Shown here: one piece after another, positions 15,722-22,679 of the stretch
Layout of the letters: each line of letters opens with the position of its first letter
Numbering within the stretch: position 1 is the first letter of the stretch
DNA from: Shinella sp.
GTDB lineage: Bacteria; Pseudomonadota; Alphaproteobacteria; Rhizobiales; Rhizobiaceae
DNA: 64,000 bases
Assembly (NCBI GenBank): GCA_003248775.1
Contig: QFQX01000023.1
Span: forward strand, 3,605 to 67,604
Direction of reading: 5' to 3'
Made by a program: the position numbers and the translations under genes
Notes under the pieces: generated by a model
What the model was told of the DNA's origin: nothing
Database searches by the model: none
Seen by the model: only the letters and a program-made list of their open reading frames with translations

Positions 15722-17043
15722 GGCGTTTCGGTTTCCTTCTGCTGGGATTTGTTGGAAGAAGCTGCCGCGGAGGCAGGTTGGAATTCATCCGCCTCGATCT
15801 CTGCGCTGACAGCGGTGAAATCCCGGCCCCGACCTTCGATGACTTCCTTGCGGGACTTGAGGCCAGCCTGCACAAGCGCAATATCCGCGTTGGCTTCCTT
15901 CTCCCGGTCGATCTCCGGCCAGGTCGGCTCGATCCATTTCGGGGAAGGGACCTCGATGTTTCGGCCCTTCAATTGTTCGATGGCGCGCCAGCGATTGAAG
16001 ACCGGGAAGAGAAAACCGTCGATCAGCAACACCTTGCGGCGTGTCTCCGCTTTGCGGCGAGCGGTCAGCGCCCCGGCGCGATAGCTGGAGTAGTTTACGC
16101 CGGACAGGTCGCCGGTCATGTCCTCGTAGGTTACGCCAATGGCGGCAGCGCATTGGTGATAGATCAGTTTCAGGAAGGCAGGCAGATCACCCGCATCACC
16201 GCCCTGTGCGCTGCTGATCTCCTCTCCAGGGTTCAACCGCACCAGTGCGCCGGGCTCGAGACTGGGGCGTGCGTCGCCAAAAATATCGGAACCGTCAGGC
16301 GATGTCAGAAAGGCGGTGAACAATGCCGAAACTTGAAGCTTCTTCAAACCGGCCTCTGTGGCGACGGAGGCGGTATTGACGGAAGTGAGGATCGGGGTCA
16401 GCGGCGAAATGCCCCGGACCTGTCCAGCATATTCCCGCTCGAACACGTGGATGACATCGCCGGCCTCGAAACGCTGCGATTGCATGATCCGGATGAAAGG
16501 ATCATCTGGCGCATTCGGAAGCAGCCAGTAAGCGACCCGGCGATCAAAGGCATCCAGCTCTACCCCTGCAATAATACGGTTGCCATCGCCGAGATCCTCG
16601 TTACGGCTACGGTCAAGCTGCTCAGGGTTCAGCAGATGAACTGCGAACTCCCCGTCAATGACCGTCAGCAGTGCGAGAGCCTCGCCGGTCGTTACCCAAG
16701 AACGAATGGTGGCCTGCTGGAGCGCGGTCAGAGAAAGCAGGCGGGATGGATCAAATCGACCGTTATTAAATTCGGCATCGAGCACCTCGTCTGAGGTGTT
16801 CAGCCGAGTGCCGATTCCAACGACCATACTGACAATAGTCTCCAGCGCCGAAGAGACAACGGGATCGTTCTTTGCCAACCCCGCTACTCGTTGGCCGACC
16901 ACCTGCGCGCTTGCAAGCACGTCCCGGTTCGGAGACGGCATACGCGGATCGTCCGGCCAGACCGCTGCTGCGTTCATGCTACGAGCATGATTTGCTGCGG
17001 ATTTGTTCTTTCGGCGAATGAACCCGAGCATGTCGAACTCCAT
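15718..17043 (-). CDS. Phage portal protein (lambda gpB-like)
   Basis: A 441-residue portal protein that would form the dodecameric ring through which DNA enters the capsid. Recognisable portions are the N-terminal NRDVLASAQVVGQRVAGLAKNDP region, TTGEALALLTVIDGEF, VIHVFEREYAGQVRGISPL and the C-terminal IGVTYEDMTGDLSGVNYSSYR typical of the lambda portal family. Length is somewhat short for the family (about 500), mainly at the N-terminus. It overlaps the protease-capsid gene by four bases and lies three bases after the stop of the preceding unknown gene. Confidence 0.88.
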   Translation of the reverse strand: MEFDMLGFIRRKNKSAANHARSMNAAAVWPDDPRMPSPNRDVLASAQVVGQRVAGLAKNDPVVSSALETIVSMVVGIGTRLNTSDEVLDAEFNNGRFDPSRLLSLTALQQATIRSWVTTGEALALLTVIDGEFAVHLLNPEQLDRSRNEDLGDGNRIIAGVELDAFDRRVAYWLLPNAPDDPFIRIMQSQRFEAGDVIHVFEREYAGQVRGISPLTPILTSVNTASVATEAGLKKLQVSALFTAFLTSPDGSDIFGDARPSLEPGALVRLNPGEEISSAQGGDAGDLPAFLKLIYHQCAAAIGVTYEDMTGDLSGVNYSSYRAGALTARRKAETRRKVLLIDGFLFPVFNRWRAIEQLKGRNIEVPSPKWIEPTWPEIDREKEANADIALVQAGLKSRKEVIEGRGRDFTAVSAEIEADEFQPASAAASSNKSQQKETETP

Positions 17044-17046
17044 GGA

Positions 17047-17625
17047 TTAGTTCTCCATGGCTTTCGAAAGAGACTGGCCGTCGGTGAGCTGGTCGAAGAG
17101 ATGCGAGGCTCTGGAAATGAGAGGCGTCAGATTCAGCAGCGTCGCGCTACCCAACGGCTTGGAGCGATTTGACGCCACTGTTTTCAGCCTTTCAGTCACT
17201 TCATCGAAGGTACCGACGCAGAGGAAGCTGGGCACCTTTTCAAGGCTGTCATCTTCCCCGCCGATGACGCGGCCGACCTTCCCGGACATCGTGAAGAAAC
17301 AGGCGAAAATCACTTCCCCGTGTTCAACACGACGGGTGGCCTCCATAGCGAACTGCGGCCAAGCCTCGACACTCAGCTTGGCCGCATCCCGAGATGTCGA
17401 CGTCTGAGTGACAAGAGCGTCAGCGATTCCGAGCATGATCGCTTCAACAGGATAATAGCCGAAGGTGTCTACTTCCTCGTCAGCGCGAAGGTTAGACGGC
17501 TGGGGAGCTGGCCACTCAGGCTTGTCGCCCGGGAGGCGTGGTACCTGATTGCGCCGTGCCAGACTGCGAAAAGCCTGCTGATTAACGTCTGCAAGAGCGA
17601 GATAATGGCGGCGATAGAGAAGCAT
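17047..17625 (-). CDS. Protein of unknown function at start of head operon, possibly DNA-binding
   Basis: I do not recognise this 192-residue protein firmly. It starts MLLYRRHYLALADVNQQAFR; the stretch DVNQQAFRSLARRNQVPRLP could be a helix-turn-helix, and a middle segment (YYPVEAIMLGIADALVTQ...AAKLSVEAWP) resembles an element found in small phage regulators. The ATG at 17623-17625 has an AGG six bases upstream. Two palindromic sites (17637-17654 and 17675-17692) lie directly in front of it, which suggests autoregulation. It ends three bases before the portal gene, so it is probably the first gene of the portal-capsid-connector transcript. A role as activator or repressor of the head operon is inference. 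Confidence 0.6.
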   Translation of the reverse strand: MLLYRRHYLALADVNQQAFRSLARRNQVPRLPGDKPEWPAPQPSNLRADEEVDTFGYYPVEAIMLGIADALVTQTSTSRDAAKLSVEAWPQFAMEATRRVEHGEVIFACFFTMSGKVGRVIGGEDDSLEKVPSFLCVGTFDEVTERLKTVASNRSKPLGSATLLNLTPLISRASHLFDQLTDGQSLSKAMEN

Positions 17626-17636
17626 GGAAAACCTCG

Positions 17637-17692
17637 TTGTGTCACTTGACACAAAGGTACGTTAAAATTCGACCTTGTGTCAAGCGACACAT
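17637..17692. promoter_or_regulatory. Tandem palindromic operators before the 17625 gene
   Basis: Two inverted repeats stand 38 bp apart centre to centre. Site 1 (17637-17654) has perfect 8-bp arms TTGTGTCA and TGACACAA with a 2-bp centre. Site 2 (17675-17692) has the same left arm and a right arm matching 6 of 8 positions. On the minus strand a TTGACA (-35-like) falls within site 2, with AT-rich DNA after it, so binding here could block or organise transcription of the gene starting at 17625 and of the head genes behind it. Confidence 0.6.
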
Positions 17693-17702
17693 ATCATCGC
17701 CT

Positions 17703-18167
17703 TTATTGCTCGCTGACCTTCCGCAGAATGTGCAGCGTGCTGTCGGTGAAATATTCGCGAGGCGAAAGTCGATGTCCGTCCCAAATGATGGCCGCCCAAT
17801 AGCCCCAGCATCGGTCCATGTCGCTCCAGAGCCGTTCGACATGAAAGACATCGCGATTTTTGCCATTGTTCCACAGCAACTCATAGTTACCGGGACCAGT
17901 CCAAGGAACTTTCGGCGGAATGGCCGACACGATGACGCTGCCAGATCCGTGCTTCGTCACCACATATTGACCGGAAGGCGCATCGCAGCCGGGATGCAGT
18001 TCCGCCAAGACGGATTTCAATTGAGCGATACAGGCCCCAACGCGTTCTTCGGCGGTGAGCGTCGGCGCGTCGACAGTAACCGCCGTGGCGGTGGTCGGTA
18101 TCGTTGCGGCCATTCCGGCGACGGCAGATTTCAGCAGCTTGCGGCGGTTCAGGTGTTGCAGGTCCAT
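17703..18167 (-). CDS. Hypothetical protein with twin-arginine signal
   Basis: A 154-residue protein with an N-terminal twin-arginine-type signal (NRRKLLKSAVAGMAATIPTTATA, about residues 7-29), pointing to folded export by the Tat system. The mature part has no motif I can name; it contains LHPGCDAPSGQY, several Trp-rich stretches (LWSDMDRCWGYWAAIIWDGH) and a C-terminal helix. A Tat-exported cargo protein inside a phage-like element is unusual; it might act at the cell surface, for example in exclusion, but that is speculation. It lies between the acidic small gene and the operator region. Confidence 0.6.
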   Translation of the reverse strand: MDLQHLNRRKLLKSAVAGMAATIPTTATAVTVDAPTLTAEERVGACIAQLKSVLAELHPGCDAPSGQYVVTKHGSGSVIVSAIPPKVPWTGPGNYELLWNNGKNRDVFHVERLWSDMDRCWGYWAAIIWDGHRLSPREYFTDSTLHILRKVSEQ

Positions 18168-18181
18168 GGTCCGTTTATCCT

Positions 18182-18364
18182 TTAGATTTCCAGTTCGCTT
18201 TCGAAATCGACATCCTCTTCGCGGTCCACGTCGCCATCGAATTCGTTGAGGAGGTCAATGAGATTTTCGATTGTGGCTTCAATCTGTTGCCGCATCGCAG
18301 GCGTTAGCTCGACAATGCGGACAAAGCTATCCTGTTCGCGAAAATGGTATCCCATCGCGTTCAT
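18182..18364 (-). CDS. Small acidic protein, unknown function
   Basis: A 60-residue protein (MNAMGYHFREQDSFVRIVEL...) with a helical middle (AMRQQIEATIENLIDLLNEF) and a very acidic tail (DGDVDREEDVDFESELEI, 11 of 18 residues Asp or Glu). Such compact acidic proteins in phage-type elements are often DNA mimics or inhibitors, but nothing identifies this one. It stops 15 bases upstream of the start of the Tat-signal gene on the same strand and faces the XRE regulator gene across a short divergent region. Confidence 0.5.
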   Translation of the reverse strand: MNAMGYHFREQDSFVRIVELTPAMRQQIEATIENLIDLLNEFDGDVDREEDVDFESELEI

Positions 18365-18389
18365 CCTTGTCCTAATGATGAAATCAGTG

Positions 18390-18443
18390 CATTGTAACGA
18401 TAACGGCACGAAGGCCGTACGTCAATACGAAATCGGTACAATG
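18390..18443. promoter_or_regulatory. Inverted repeat in divergent region between the acidic-protein gene and the XRE gene
   Basis: CATTGTAACG (18390-18399) is mirrored by CGGTACAATG (18434-18443), 9 of 10 positions paired. The pair sits between two divergent genes, the second copy only a few bases from the XRE start at 18446, so these are likely half-sites or separate operators for the XRE regulator. No clear -35/-10 pair can be assigned. Confidence 0.4.
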
Positions 18444-18445
18444 TA

Positions 18446-18688
18446 ATGATGTTGCCTATTCAGTGCAAAATGGCGCGAACAGCGGTGGGATGGGGAGTAC
18501 GAGACTTAGCCAAAGTGGCGGGCGTATCGGTCGATACGGTTTCACGATTTGAGCGAGGCGAGGATCTTTTACCTAGAACGCTTGCCGCCCTCCAAAGCGC
18601 CCTTGAAGCTGCCGGAGTGATTTTCGTTCCGGAAAATGGCGAAGGAGCTGGAGTTAGACTAAGAAAATCCGTAAATGGGGCGAAATAA
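18446..18688 (+). CDS. XRE-family helix-turn-helix transcriptional regulator
   Basis: An 80-residue Cro/CI-like DNA-binding protein. The five-helix HTH is seen as ARTAVGWGVRDLAKVAGVSVDTVSRFERGED (recognition helix around VDTVSRFE), followed by a short conserved tail (LPRTLAALQSALEAAGVIFV) typical of small stand-alone XRE proteins. It lacks the peptidase domain of an SOS-cleaved CI. It is the only clear transcription factor of the element and could control the divergent acidic-protein operon or the plus-strand cargo genes. The start may be either of two adjacent ATG codons (18446 or 18449). Confidence 0.8.
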   Translation: MMLPIQCKMARTAVGWGVRDLAKVAGVSVDTVSRFERGEDLLPRTLAALQSALEAAGVIFVPENGEGAGVRLRKSVNGAK

Positions 18689-18705
18689 ACTCAAGGATTT
18701 GCACA

Positions 18706-18867
18706 ATGGAAAACAGAAAAATTGATGCGATCATCAAAGACATTTCCAAGCTTGACAATGAAGAATACATCGTTGTCGCAAAGGAAGTGAATAAGGGATT
18801 AATCGAGAGAGGAATTGTAAAACCAAAAGCAAATCCGCTCGGGCGCCGTTTTCCTTTTCGATTCTGA
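18706..18867 (+). CDS. Small hypothetical protein (53 residues), AT-rich
   Basis: A short reading frame read directly from the sequence, starting MENRKIDAIIKDISKLDNEE and ending PLGRRFPFRF. An AAGGA lies about eight bases before the ATG. Composition is Lys/Ile/Glu-rich at the N-terminus with a basic C-terminal tail, and the DNA is noticeably more AT-rich than the head operon. It follows the XRE gene by 17 bases on the same strand, so the two may be co-transcribed. No function can be proposed from sequence. Confidence 0.45.
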   Translation: MENRKIDAIIKDISKLDNEEYIVVAKEVNKGLIERGIVKPKANPLGRRFPFRF

Positions 18868-18919
18868 CTACCGATAACCTTTAACTTTCCGGAACTCAGC
18901 AAAGATTCGAGGATAAGAA

Positions 18920-19117
18920 ATGACCCAGACTGAAGATTCGAGTGTCGATCCTTGGATTGATGGCGGCGTGACGGTCGGTCAATTGCGGGAGGCATTGTCG
19001 CTCCACCACGACGACTGCACGGTAATTTTCGGTCCGGACACGCAGAGAAATGCCCTGCGGTTCTATCGCGTGAAGAAGCGCGGTGAAGAACTCGTCCAGA
19101 TTGAATTCAATCCCTGA
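18920..19117 (+). CDS. Small hypothetical protein (65 residues)
   Basis: Starts MTQTEDSSVDPWIDGGVTVG after a GAGGATAAG stretch that provides a ribosome-binding site. The pattern VGQLREALSLHHDDCTVIFGPDTQRNALRFYRVKKRGEELVQIEF looks like a compact alpha/beta domain of the kind described in small phage proteins as 'D-x-x-V-x-F-x-x' folds, but I cannot assign a family. It is the third plus-strand gene after the XRE gene and precedes the HicB/HicA pair by about 250 bases. Confidence 0.55.
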   Translation: MTQTEDSSVDPWIDGGVTVGQLREALSLHHDDCTVIFGPDTQRNALRFYRVKKRGEELVQIEFNP

Positions 19118-19315
19118 GAAATAGAACGGCTTGCGGAATCACCTGAAAACCGTCGTCACCTACGATGGTTCAGAATGGTAAGGAATTCCCCCACCCTATT
19201 GTCTCAACTGCTGAATTTCCGCAGTTAGAACCATCACAGCGGATTCGAATGCGCATTTTTGTCAGCTTCGCAAAAGCCAGACATACTAAAAATTCACTTC
19301 CCATCCTCTACATAA

Positions 19316-19355
19316 TATGCGTAAACGCATAATCGAATGAGCGAATGCGCTTATT
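19316..19355. promoter_or_regulatory. Palindromic operators upstream of hicB-like gene
   Basis: A perfect 16-bp palindrome TATGCGTAAACGCATA (19316-19331) is followed by an imperfect inverted repeat with arms AATGAGCG (19336-19343) and CGCTTATT (19348-19355). Both lie within 56 bases of the antitoxin start. This fits the usual autoregulation of type II toxin-antitoxin operons by the antitoxin or the complex. Confidence 0.65.
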
Positions 19356-19371
19356 GTCAGGAGTCCATCGC

Positions 19372-19614
19372 ATGAAGCACGTCTCAATCATCGTACGGGC
19401 CGCGTGGGATGAGGAAGCAGGCGTCTGGGTTGCCACTAGCAACGATATTGACGGTCTGGCCGTTGAAGCCGCGACCATGGAAGAGCTGGAAAAGAAGGTT
19501 CTTGCCGCGGTTACCGATCTGCTGGAATTGAACGGTCCCGCCTCCGATTTGCCCGAAATTCCGGTGCACATCATGGCCGAGCACTTGGCAAAAGTACCGA
19601 ATCCCTGTTTCTAA
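19372..19614 (+). CDS. HicB-like antitoxin (DUF1902 type)
   Basis: An 80-residue protein starting MKHVSIIVRAAWDEEAGVWV. The order V-x-A-x-W-D-E-E-A-G-V-W-V-A-x-S, then DIDGLAVEAATMEELEKKV, matches the DUF1902/HicB partial RNase-H fold found in HicB antitoxins. It lacks the extra DNA-binding domain of long HicB proteins, unless the C-terminal segment (PEIPVHIMAEHLAK) serves that role. An AGGAG site lies upstream. It precedes the toxin by seven bases, the antitoxin-first order common for this subtype. Confidence 0.78.
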   Translation: MKHVSIIVRAAWDEEAGVWVATSNDIDGLAVEAATMEELEKKVLAAVTDLLELNGPASDLPEIPVHIMAEHLAKVPNPCF

Positions 19615-19621
19615 TCCCGCT

Positions 19622-19816
19622 ATGGCGGGATATCTGCGCGAACTGAAAGACCTCTTGACCAAGGCCGGATGTTATTACGTCCGGCCTGGCAAGGGCGACC
19701 ACGAAATTTGGTTCAGTCCGATCACCAGTCGCCATTTTACCGTCGATCATGGCGTCAAGTCTCGCCATACTGCTAACGAAACGCTGAAGCAGGCGGGATT
19801 GCCGAAGGCCTTCTGA
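19622..19816 (+). CDS. hicA: HicA-family mRNA interferase toxin
   Basis: A 64-residue double-stranded-RNA-binding-fold toxin: an N-terminal helix (LRELKDLLTKAGCYYVRPGKG), the catalytic His27 in GDHEIWFSP, then TVDHGVKSRHTANETLKQAGL, all family features. HicA cleaves mRNA independently of the ribosome unless bound by HicB. The gene ends three bases before the stop of the convergently transcribed terminase large subunit. Placed between terL and the portal gene, the pair is a cargo insertion that may stabilise the element or act against competing phage. Confidence 0.85.
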   Translation: MAGYLRELKDLLTKAGCYYVRPGKGDHEIWFSPITSRHFTVDHGVKSRHTANETLKQAGLPKAF

Positions 19817-19819
19817 TCT

Positions 19820-21604
19820 TCATCTCATCCACTTGCTCTTGATCATCTGTGGCGATTGTTCTGATTTTACCACCTCGCCGCGACGCAACTCGTCGGCGCG
19901 CTGCATCCAGTTTATGTTCAGCATCTGGCGAGCCGCGAAGCCGTAAACCGTACAGTCCAGCCCTTCCGCCTGCTTGCCAGCGATACGCTCGAACCGCCGC
20001 GACGGCTGTCCCCGCGCGTAACGCACCACGATCCGTTCGCTGGCAAGCTGTTCGAACCATGATGCCGGAAGGTCGCTGGCAAACCGGATAGTGCTTCCGC
20101 GCGTCAGCCGAGCCACAAGATGGCTCTTGATGCCGTCAACGCCAATCAGGAACAACCGGCCGCGCTGGTTTTTCACCTTCGACATTTCGATCCACGGCCG
20201 GTTGCCCGCCACGCCCTTGCCGGCGAAGATCTTACGGCGGTAGCGCGGAAAGCAAAAGGCATAGACCCGCTCCATGGTCTCGCCGTCACCGCTATCCACC
20301 ACGGCCGCATCAAGCCCGATCCGCCCGCCCAGAGCATGGGGCCAGCGTGTCGATAACAGGCTCTCCAACTCGTGCCAGGTTTCTTCATCATGTGGGTTAC
20401 CCCAGATCACACGATGGCCCAGCACCAGGCAATTGCCGCCCTCGGTCCAGCCCAGGAATGTGATTTCAAGTCGGTCGCGCTGGACGTCAACGCCGACCGT
20501 CAAGGCCAGCGCCTCTGCAGGCACCAGGTCGAGGTTGAAGGTTTCGCGCCGGCTGAACAGGTCGTTTTCGTCGAGTTCTTCACCCCCCTCGTTCCACCCT
20601 TCGGCCAGGATCGTGTTGGTGAACACCTGCAACAATGCCGGATCGTCCTTGGCGGCAAGAAATTCCTTCGCCAGCTTGCCCCAAGAGGCGTTCGCCAGCA
20701 GCGAGACCAGCGCCGTCAGGCGGAAGCCTGCGTGCCCCTTAACGTCGGGCCGTGTGGCCCGCCAGCGGCCGCCGGCGACCATGGCAGGCTTGTGCCGCTC
20801 CTCGATCAGACAACCGCATTCAGGGCAGGCATAGGCGGCCTTCTCGGGCTCGCCTTCCGGCCACTGGATATCCTTCCACCTGATTTCGTTGAAATGGCCG
20901 CACTCCGGACAGGCGACCTCGAAAATTCGCTGATCGGATTGCCCATAGGACCGCAGCACATGGGAGGTATCGGCGAAGACGGGTGTAGAGCCGATGACGA
21001 TCTTGCGATCGGCGAAGGACAGGGTTCGCCGTTCGGCCAACAGAATCGGCGAGCCTTCAGCGCCGTTCTCCATGCCGTCCACCTCGTCACACAATAGCAC
21101 ACGGACATTGTGCCGGCGAAGATTGCGCGGTGCCTTGGCGGCAACCACCTTCAGCGAGCCGCCCGGGAAGCGGCGATGCAGCAGCGTGTTGCGGTCTCCG
21201 CTTTCTTCCTCGCCCTTCAGCAGCAGTCCGGCCAGTTCCGGCGAGGCGCCGAAGATAGGCTCGATATCGGAAACCATATAGTCGCGGCAATCGGCCTCTG
21301 TCGGCAGCAGGCAGAGGATCGGCGACGGATCGTTGGCAATATAGCCACCAAGCGCGCCGGTCAAAAGCGTGGTGAAACCGACGCGCACCGGTTTGACCAG
21401 CGTCACCCGCTCGATCGCCGGATCACCGATCGCGTCTGCGATATCGCGCTGGAACGGCCACAGCCGCACGGGGCCGGGCAGCGCCGACACGTCGTTCGGC
21501 AACATGACATTGCGCTCGATCCATTCCGAGAACTTCAGCTTCGGCGGTGGCATCAACGCCGCAAGGGCGCGTCGGCGGATGTTCGCGAGTGTTTCACTGG
21601 TCAT
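19820..21604 (-). CDS. Phage terminase large subunit (GpA family)
   Basis: A 594-residue packaging motor and nuclease of the lambda gpA type. The N-terminal ATPase holds the Walker-A-like VKPVRVGFT and a Walker B LLCDEVDGM. A four-cysteine zinc-finger-like region (CPECGHFNEIRW ... CPECGCLIEE) is in the middle. The nuclease part opens with VGVDVQRDRLEI and contains VVDSGDGETMERVYAF. The ATG at 21602-21604 (MTSETLANIRRR) was chosen; it overlaps the small-subunit stop by 11 bases. GpA-type enzymes usually cut at cos, so a cos-like site is expected in the element. Confidence 0.93.
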   Translation of the reverse strand: MTSETLANIRRRALAALMPPPKLKFSEWIERNVMLPNDVSALPGPVRLWPFQRDIADAIGDPAIERVTLVKPVRVGFTTLLTGALGGYIANDPSPILCLLPTEADCRDYMVSDIEPIFGASPELAGLLLKGEEESGDRNTLLHRRFPGGSLKVVAAKAPRNLRRHNVRVLLCDEVDGMENGAEGSPILLAERRTLSFADRKIVIGSTPVFADTSHVLRSYGQSDQRIFEVACPECGHFNEIRWKDIQWPEGEPEKAAYACPECGCLIEERHKPAMVAGGRWRATRPDVKGHAGFRLTALVSLLANASWGKLAKEFLAAKDDPALLQVFTNTILAEGWNEGGEELDENDLFSRRETFNLDLVPAEALALTVGVDVQRDRLEITFLGWTEGGNCLVLGHRVIWGNPHDEETWHELESLLSTRWPHALGGRIGLDAAVVDSGDGETMERVYAFCFPRYRRKIFAGKGVAGNRPWIEMSKVKNQRGRLFLIGVDGIKSHLVARLTRGSTIRFASDLPASWFEQLASERIVVRYARGQPSRRFERIAGKQAEGLDCTVYGFAARQMLNINWMQRADELRRGEVVKSEQSPQMIKSKWMR

Positions 21605-22148
21605 GGGCAAGGTCCTCAAGGACTAGCCGGATCTCGGCTTCGATCACGGCCGCGTCATGCGCCGTCAAATGGGCGAGCTGCTGACGAACGCGGGAAGGCA
21701 CAGCGAGGATGCCGGATCGGACCTTTCGCAGAATGCCGGACCATTCTCGTTCGACCTCGGATGCCTTCACCAGGTCGCGGCGAAGGACGGCGTTGCGCAG
21801 CTCGACCGCATCGGCCTGCTCTTTCGCAAGCCTTGTCTTTTCTGCGGTCAGGGTGTGGCGATGTTTATCCTCGCTGAAGGCAAAGGCGCTTTGTCCCTGC
21901 GCAATGCTCTTCCCAACATCGACGTTCTCGCTGATCCATAAGCGTCCCCGCGCCACATCGATTTTGCCGTCGGTTTCGACAGGCAAGCCTTTCGCGATCA
22001 TCTGCGACACTCGCCCAGCCGTCACACCGATCACCTTCGCAAAGCCACTCTTCGACACGGATCTCGGCTCGCCGATTTTCTGATTTTCCGGCAATGAGCT
22101 ATGCAGGACACTCATGACTTCAAGCCCTTTCCCTTTTTGTTTTAGCAT
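21594..22148 (-). CDS. Terminase small subunit (Nu1-like)
   Basis: A protein of up to 184 residues with an N-terminal winged helix (VSKSGFAKVIGVTAGRVSQMIAKGLPVETDGKIDVARGRLWI, about residues 30-72), as in lambda gpNu1, and a long coiled helix (TAEKTRLAKEQADAVELRNAVLRRDLVKASEVE), as in the gpNu1 family. It would recognise the packaging site and recruit the large subunit, whose gene overlaps its end by 11 bases. Two starts are possible: 22148 (AGGGAAA upstream) or the ATG at 22113-22115 (MSVLHSS, AAAGGG upstream); the second gives a 173-residue product. Confidence 0.87.
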   Translation of the reverse strand: MLKQKGKGLEVMSVLHSSLPENQKIGEPRSVSKSGFAKVIGVTAGRVSQMIAKGLPVETDGKIDVARGRLWISENVDVGKSIAQGQSAFAFSEDKHRHTLTAEKTRLAKEQADAVELRNAVLRRDLVKASEVEREWSGILRKVRSGILAVPSRVRQQLAHLTAHDAAVIEAEIRLVLEDLAHDQ

Positions 22149-22223
22149 TAAATTTCCCTAATATAGGCTGAGGCCCCGGGTCGACCCGCGCCCGCTTGGC
22201 ACACCTCCCGGAAGGACCCACAG

Positions 22224-22679
22224 TCATCGAAATCCCCTTGCCAGACGTCGAAGCTCGGCAACGATTTCACTCTTGTCCTCATGGAACCGCTCTGGATTGC
22301 GATGCGATGGCGACAGTCTCGCGACATGCTCTGCCAGTGTGCTCAAGACATCCGGAAGGGAAGGGCCGACCGCCCTGCTGTGGTGGCCAGCGGTCGGCCC
22401 TTCCCTTCCTTGCCCTCGCTGGCCGACGCTGGCCCCGCTTGCCGAGGGTTGCCGCTCCACTCTGCTCCAGTCCGTTTCGCGGCTCATAACCTGCTCCACT
22501 CCCATACCCGGACGCCCGGTGCTCCAGTGCTCCAGTTGGGTTCCCCCCTGAAGGGGGGAAACCCCAACAAGAGCGTGAACTGGAGCAACCCCACATTTGG
22601 CGTCCAATACGCTCCAGTGCTCCAGTTTGCTCCAGTTGGTTTTTGAACTGGAGCGGGTCTCATTCTGCCCATTCCCCAA
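22224..22679 (-). CDS. Hypothetical protein whose 5' half overlaps the iteron array
   Basis: A possible 151-residue product. Its C-terminal third (PTAGHHSRAVGPSLPDVL...SHRNPERFHEDKSEI) looks like a real protein ending found in small hypothetical proteins of rhizobial phage-like elements. The N-terminal half is built from the iteron DNA and therefore contains repeats such as LEHWS; that part may be non-coding. Its start overlaps the end of the helicase gene by 20 bases. A shorter product starting within the frame is possible. I assign no function. Confidence 0.4.
   Translation of the reverse strand: MGNGQNETRSSSKTNWSKLEHWSVLDAKCGVAPVHALVGVSPLQGGTQLEHWSTGRPGMGVEQVMSRETDWSRVERQPSASGASVGQRGQGREGPTAGHHSRAVGPSLPDVLSTLAEHVARLSPSHRNPERFHEDKSEIVAELRRLARGFR
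22454..22654. repeat. Iteron-like repeat array with hairpin, candidate replication origin
   Basis: Ten copies of the octamer GCTCCA(G/C)T lie within 201 bases: direct at 22454, 22464, 22493, 22521, 22529, 22611, 22619 and 22629, inverted at 22579 and 22647. The copies at 22454 and 22493 have C at position 7. Between them (22535-22568) is a long hairpin with arms GTTGGG-TT-CCCCCC and GGGGGG-AAA-CCCC-AAC around a TGAA loop. The array stands just beyond the 3' end of the helicase gene and before the terminase genes. Such iterons next to a replication helicase gene are usual for origins of satellites and plasmids; a packaging (cos) role for part of the region is also possible. Confidence 0.7.

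Noticed and set aside
22454..22654. CRISPR array
   Set aside because: The repeats are 8 bp, irregularly spaced and in both orientations; no cas genes are near. They fit iterons instead.
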